This document shows positions 59,080-64,000 of a stretch of 64,000 nt of DNA, one piece after another; the stretch's first letter is position 1, and each line of letters opens with the position of its first letter. The DNA is from Apostichopus japonicus (lineage: Eukaryota > Echinodermata > Holothuroidea > Aspidochirotida > Stichopodidae): contig NC_092569.1 in the NCBI RefSeq assembly GCF_037975245.1, forward strand, positions 37,074,168 to 37,138,167, given 5' to 3'. The position numbers were made by a program, and so were the translations under genes. The notes beneath the pieces were generated by a model. It was given only the letters and a program-made list of their open reading frames with translations. It was not told where the DNA came from and ran no database searches.

Positions 59080-59865
59080 CTCCATACTTGTACTATAGAA
59101 CAAAAGAACTACTTTCTGTAACCTAAGTTAAGACAGATACATGGTGCTACGCAATTGCACATTGAAAACTTATATTGTGCAGTATTTTCCCACCAAAAGA
59201 AAGTGATGAACAATGTAAACATGTTGCAGAATCATTAATATGAAGCTATTTTGTCTCAAACAATTTCAAAGAACATCGGCAAAAATACCTACAAATGTAG
59301 CTACTGTAGGCTTCTGTAACATTCAGGCTCTTGTAGTACTAAGCTACAGTATATACTAGCAAGGTGAACGCAACTAAGCATATTCAGTACCTCACTGCAA
59401 TATTGAGCTGCTACTCGATTAAAAATTTAAGATTAATTTAAAGATTTAAAAAGATTGTCTTTTTTAGATGCAAAATGGTGTTCAAAAAATGTCACTACAC
59501 TGCCTAAGTCAAAGCGATCTTTTATGCAATGAAAATCTAAGGTTGACAGAGCACCTATCTTCAACTCGAAAATCTGAAAAGGCAAACTTGCCTCAAAACT
59601 CGTTAACTTTTTGTCTATTATGCAAATTATGACCAATGGCATGTAGAATAATGCCTAGAGAAATAATTTAGGAGTTTGGCCACCTTCAGTGTATTGGTAT
59701 TCTGACACAAAACATTTTTTCTTCCACTCTTGTGTTTAATAACAAACCTAATACTATCCTTCCATTGTTAGTGTATACTTGTACATTAAGCCTAACCAAA
59801 TCTGCAGTTCCATGCTTTGTCGGCGAAAACATTTTTACCAAAATGACAAATAATCGTGTATTGTG
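59080..59865 (+). repeat. Dispersed repeat family A, copy 2 (unamplified)
   Basis: Carries single copies of the sequences that are tandemly amplified elsewhere: the GACAGATACATGG..GCACATTG unit (59130-59165) and the TATGACCAATGGCATGTAGA unit (59627). It otherwise parallels 51706-52385. It is the best template in the window for the parent repeat. Confidence 0.75.
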
Positions 59866-60288
59866 GATTCAATTTTCTGCATATCAGCTCTAAAGGTGGC
59901 TTGTGTCAATTACCCTATGGATTTATAATAGCGTGAAACTCGGAATTAAGTTTTGTTTATTGTAGTAATGTAGGGCTTTTATATTTTAAGTTTAGATGCG
60001 GATATCCACATGATTATTGTTAGTACAAGAAGTCAACTTGGGCTGTTAGTACTGTACTATACTCGACTGTTTAAGCCATAAATGATATCGATGTTTACAG
60101 GTAACAAACTTTTGTAATTGGTTTAGAAATGAATATGTATGAACACAACATGTTTATGAATCCGTTTAATACACATTACATACTTCGTAAGCTCAACCCA
60201 TTCTATGTGATAAATGGTAATATTATATTTCTTAATGATGCTTTCCCTGTTTCAAACTGAGGGAAATTCTCGTATATAATGCAGATGC

Positions 60289-61575
60289 CAGATAGCGAAC
60301 CATTTTACATGTGCAGTAAATTCCGATTGTGATTGGTCATTGACAAAATTCAGTTAACAACTTAAACTTGCTTCAAGTTTGCCACGGTACTGCTTTTTAT
60401 CATTCTGTGAATGTTTGCAGCGATAGTCTTGCTAATATCGGGGTTTGCCTTGTCCACAAGTCACTGGTCAAAATGTCAAAAAAAACGACAAGGGCGGTTG
60501 AAAGACTGGCAGGGCGGTGAAAGTTGGTCGAAAGAGGGGCAGGGTGGGCAAAAGAGGGACGCGCTCGGCTGCCCAGGCTGCAAAACAGCGAAGCTAGGGC
60601 CCTGGGACCCATTGACCCATTGAAACCTGCATAACACTTTGAAAGAATCTAAGAAGTTTTATGCTCGGTCCATGCATGTAAACTGGGTCTCTAGTAACAT
60701 ATAAACATCAAAGACTTTTGAACAAACCACAGGCACACTATATCCAGTGGAACATATGAATTTCCTCGCTTGGAAACTTTGATTGGTCAAACAATGTACT
60801 ATGTACACTGTACTGCAACCTGATCATGTACTTGGTGTAGGAACACATTACAATATGTGGAAAATGTATTTATCTTTTATGAAGTCCCACTTTGAACCCG
60901 CTGAACCCATAATACATAATATTTCAGCATTTCTCTTATTAAAGGAAAGGTTGTTTGTTTCATTGAGTTTAGCTCCAGCAGAGTCTTAACTAGAATCGTT
61001 GGTAGCCGTGTCGGAAATACACGGGGCGAAGGGCAAGTCACCCTCCTGAGTGCTAAAAAAGCCCTCGAAAGTACAATTGCGAGGGCCAAACATTTTTTAA
61101 ATATAAGAAAAATTGGCCCCGGTAATATCAAAGGTGGCCCTGCATAATTACGTTCAAATAACATATATTTTTCACTTGTTAACTTTACTTACTTAACCAA
61201 TATTCTTAAAAATACGATATAAATTATTTGTTTGCCGCAAGGTTTCCTTCTTATGACAACTTTGTCCAGTTCGCTAAATTCCAAATTCATTGTTTACGAA
61301 CGCCATAGACCTAGGCTGGGTCATAGTATAGCCCAATGATATACATACTGTAGTACCAAACATGGTCAATCCAAGACCTACATCTCAGCTTCATACTGTA
61401 TGTACTGTGAAGCCATAACACTGAAATACGGCAATGAAATATTCTGGGAAACAGCGTACATTCCACCTCCCACATAAACACTATATATCGCCTCAAAGCA
61501 AGTTAAGTTGTAAACTGATTTTTGTCAATGACCAATCCCAATGGGAGTTAAGAGTGTAAAATGGTTCGCTATCTG
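60289..61575. mobile_element. Unclassified DNA element with ~75-bp inverted ends
   Basis: Left end (60289-60364) starts CAGATAGCGAACCATTTTAC and includes GATTGGTCATTGACAAAA; the right end (61501-61575) is its inverted counterpart, about 80% alike. I cannot define the target duplication. Part of the left end belongs to dispersed family B. No transposase frame; a GC-richer piece with GGCAGGG(C/T)GG words at 60485-60600 resembles 29450-29550 inside the hAT-like element. Confidence 0.5.
60335..60480 (+). repeat. Dispersed repeat family B, copy 3
   Basis: GGTCATTGACAAAATTCAGTTAACAA, AGTCTTGCTAATATCGGGGT and CACAAGTCACTGGTCAAAAT match the copies at 21290 and 57985. Here the copy starts inside the left inverted end of the 60289-61575 element. 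Confidence 0.6.
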
Positions 61576-62014
61576 CACATGTATTATGTACAGGAATTTT
61601 TCATGTGCGGAGGTTGTTCGCAAACTTCACGGAGCACTTGTAAACAAACAGCGAAACCATTTAAATTCTACTTATTACAGGGAACAGTTTGAGCTTACGA
61701 AGTACGCAATGTGTTTTGAAGGCATTCATAAATATCTTGTGTTCATATATTAACCAATTAAAAAAGTTTAGTCAACATCACGATGGCTTGGGTAGACGCA
61801 GGCAACCCCTACACAGCTATAGTACTAGCAGCAAAGGTAGACTACTAACTCATATAAACATGTCAATATCCCCATCTGATATTAAAATATGAAAGCATTA
61901 ATTACTGCCCTAAATAAAACTTTTACAAGTTGTAACCACTTTATTCCTAGATATTAAAGTTCATAAGTTAACGAACCCTTTAGTTTTGATATATGCAGAA
62001 AATCAAAACCACAG

Positions 62015-62385
62015 TACTGTACACGATTATCTGTCATTTTAGTAAAACATTTTCCACAAAAAAGCATGGAACTGCTGATTTTGGTTTGGCTTCACTGTGT
62101 CATACATTTACAACGCTAGGATTGTTAACACAAAAATATGAAGAAAAATTGTTTCGTGTCAGAATACCAATGCACTTAACACATCCTTAAGTACACATCC
62201 TAAGTATTTCTTGTGGCATGTTCTGCATGCCATCAATCACAATTCGAAAAATTAGAACAATTTAAAAGGAGCTTTGAGACAAGGTTGCCATTATCGAAAC
62301 CATGATTTGCTGCAAACAGTTTTCAGACTTTCACCTAATACCAGTTGGAAGATAGATGCATTGTCAACCTTAGATTTTCATCGAA
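62015..62385 (-). repeat. Dispersed repeat family A, inverted copy 3
   Basis: Read on the minus strand it parallels 59510-59860: CAGAATACCAATGCACTT, AAGCATGGAACTGC and CATTGTCAACCTTAGATTTTCATCG are complements of words there. Moderately diverged. Confidence 0.7.
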
Positions 62386-62969
62386 AAATCCTGTATCTAG
62401 AATGGCCTACCATCATGCCCTCATACCGCATGATGATACATCTACAGTATTGTGTTATTGTTGATGATGTTATTATACTGATAGAATTAGGGACAAGGAT
62501 TGTTTTATTAGTTTCATGCTTTTCCTAAGAACCCTAAGTACCAATTTTCAAAGGACCAACCACTAATCAAGATGCCAAAGAAACTTTTCTTGTAATTCAC
62601 TATAAGCTGTGAACCTGTTTAACTTTCAGTACATGTTTTGAGACATTAAAATGGAAGAGGAGAGCTACCAGTTTTGCTTGGATTAGCTTGATTGGAAATT
62701 TGGATTGATAATTCAAGAGTGTACATTGCAATCTTGTTAATCAACAATTCTTTAGTTGAATTTTTTGGTTCAATCAGCTTCGATTATTATTGATATAATT
62801 GTCAGGATGTTTTGCTAATTGTTGTTAAAATGTTGTTAAAAGTTTTGAAAAGAGTTTTACAGTTTCTAAGAGTTTCCAAGTGTTTCAAAAATGGCTTTGG
62901 AGCATATCTCTTTCAAAGAATTTGACGAATAAAGAGCAAAATCGATGACTGAAAAAAGTGTAATGAAAG

Positions 62970-63180
62970 TTACCGTAATGCGAGTTACCAGACTTTTCCC
63001 CCCTCCATACCACATCTGAAGTTGTTTCATATATTTTACTGCTGATATATAAACATCAGTAGGGTAGATATCTTGTACATGTATGCAATTGAAGAAATCA
63101 TTCTTTGTTTGAGCACAGTGCCATTTTGTACCGGTGTCAATTTTTCAGGTGTTCTTTTTCCGTAATGCGAGTTACCGATA
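62970..63180. repeat. Short direct repeat pair
   Basis: CCGTAATGCGAGTTACC occurs at 62973 and 63161, 188 bp apart, just upstream of a possible first exon. Role unknown; it might be a promoter-proximal motif or two ends of a small element. Confidence 0.6.
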
Positions 63181-63254
63181 TTTGGAAGCGCACCATACAG
63201 TTGGAAGTCTGACCTCAATATATGACCGTTACTAGCAAATTTTCGAGCACAGCT

Positions 63255-63321
63255 ACTTGACCCGGAAGTAATTGTTTCGCGCAAATCCGGTTCTACGGAC
63301 TTCGGTTCGCTACTTCCATGT
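63255..63321 (+). promoter_or_regulatory. Possible promoter with ETS-type motifs
   Basis: CCGGAAGTAA (63262) and, inverted, ACTTCC (63310) flank a CpG-rich stretch just upstream of the ATG at 63322. Paired CCGGAAGT sites near start codons are typical of TATA-less housekeeping promoters in animals. Inference only. Confidence 0.3.
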
Positions 63322-63495
63322 ATGGATGTAATCGGTAAAATTCGCAAACATCCCAATGTCATTCGGGTTTACGAGTATCGTAGCTCGATAAAGGATACTT
63401 TAGAGACTCAAATACGATCATTTCCGGAAAGAAACGAAGATTTTACCAATAGAACAGTGCATTTTCTTATCGACGACCAACGCAAAAACATAAAG
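63322..63495 (+). CDS. Possible first exon of an unknown gene
   Basis: ATG at 63322 opens 58 codons (MDVIGKIRKHPNVIRVYEYR ... FLIDDQRKNIK) ending at a perfect donor AAAG|GTAAGTCA in phase 0. The next acceptor-like word (CATATTTTTCAG, ending 63612) opens in the same phase with KSCNSPEKCDFLVNENGAHM. The peptide is non-repetitive and charged, looks like real protein, and sits in a locally CpG-rich stretch after ETS-like motifs. I do not recognise the family. Confidence 0.4.
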
Positions 63496-63612
63496 GTAAG
63501 TCAAATCGAGTCGACGTCTATCGTTATGTGACTTTCGCGTCTTAGACAACTTTTAACCGTAAAAATAGCATTTTTGTAATATATAAGCTTGAATCTTACT
63601 CATATTTTTCAG

Positions 63613-63705
63613 AAAAGTTGTAACTCCCCCGAAAAGTGTGATTTTTTGGTCAACGAAAATGGTGCTCATATGTGGTTTTGGTTGCCCCTAATACATGTAT
63701 CCTAA
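63613..63705 (+). CDS. Possible second exon of the unknown gene
   Basis: In phase with the exon at 63322-63495, this reads KSCNSPEKCDFLVNENGAHM then WFWLPLIHVS and a TAA at 63703-63705. Either the gene ends here (a 89-residue protein), or a donor within it (AATG|GTGCTC near 63660) leads to exons beyond the right edge. Acceptor is good; the rest is uncertain. Confidence 0.25.
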   Translation, partial: KSCNSPEKCDFLVNENGAHMWFWLPLIHVS

Positions 63706-64000
63706 CGTACATAATACACATATACACGAAAGCACCGTATCCTATAACGTGCAGCCTAGCGCTATATGTCGACTATGATGTACAGTAGCTAGTGCTAGAT
63801 TTGCAACGTCTCGTATTTTTCGTAATCTTTCTATTCGGCATAGATTCCCTTCATTTTTTGGCGTTAATATGGAAAAATCAGGGAGTTGATAAGTCACGGT
63901 ACTACTTATGGCTACTAAATAGTTAAATTTAAAAATTCGAGGGCATAGCGGACAGTAATATTACTGTACTAGGCCCCTAGTACAAGCCTAGGCTAGCCTA
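63706..64000. other. Right edge, nothing recognised
   Basis: AT-rich with GTAC/CTAG-rich words; no motif or element ends visible before the window ends. Confidence 0.35.

Noticed and set aside
60877-61164. 95-codon minus-strand frame as a membrane protein
   Set aside because: It lies inside the inverted-end element, with no signal or family motif; hydrophobicity follows from base composition.

Overview
This window looks like animal nuclear DNA, most likely from a marine invertebrate. It is AT-rich and has GT-AG introns of many kilobases. It carries L2/CR1-type LINEs, DIRS-like, hAT, pogo-like and TTAA-target (Kolobok-like) transposons, and very many minisatellites. I cannot name the phylum; an echinoderm or a similar marine invertebrate would fit. 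There is no sign of bacterial operons, CRISPR arrays or rRNA.

One protein-coding gene can be assembled. Six exons on the minus strand (45271-45039, 30679-30584, 26155-25934, 25121-25093, 21827-21681, 3760-3729) have splice consensus at their internal borders and join in one open frame with every intron phase matching. The encoded part is a Ser/Pro-rich N-terminus, then a short helical motif ending VEKWL, then the start of a GAF domain. It most resembles GAF-containing cyclic-nucleotide phosphodiesterases of the PDE10/PDE11 kind. The catalytic half would lie to the left of base 1. Introns take up almost all of the 41.5 kb and are filled with tandem arrays and transposons.

Layout from left to right: 17-bp minisatellite (1-1634); TTAA element with a broken THAP domain (1760-3382); exon 6; small arrays; a DIRS-like element with 120-bp inverted ends and a gag-like pseudogene, inserted in a minisatellite (4958-7662); 103-bp array (8005-9466); a 4.8-kb pogo-like element (10759-15554); 23-bp array; 33-bp array split by a hAT element (18435-20568); 65/69-bp array; exon 5; 52-bp and 65-bp arrays; a small TTAA element; exons 4 and 3; 47-bp array; a 27-32-bp array split by a hAT-like element (28081-30160); exon 2; a second THAP-carrying TTAA element (30709-32463); a palindromic array; 70-bp and 44-bp arrays; a minus-strand LINE (37962-40300); a hAT element (42487-44569); 30-bp array; exon 1.

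Beyond 45.3 kb come ~94-bp and 59-bp arrays, the latter split by a TA-target element. Next are two L2-type LINE fragments facing each other (52.5-57.6 kb). Two large minisatellites there are amplified pieces of LINE reverse-transcriptase coding sequence. Then come dispersed-repeat copies, an element with ~75-bp inverted ends (60289-61575), and a possible first exon of an unknown plus-strand gene (63322-63495).

The main themes are tandem arrays born from inside transposons, transposons inserted into tandem arrays with recoverable empty sites, and an ordinary signalling gene whose small exons are scattered among them.
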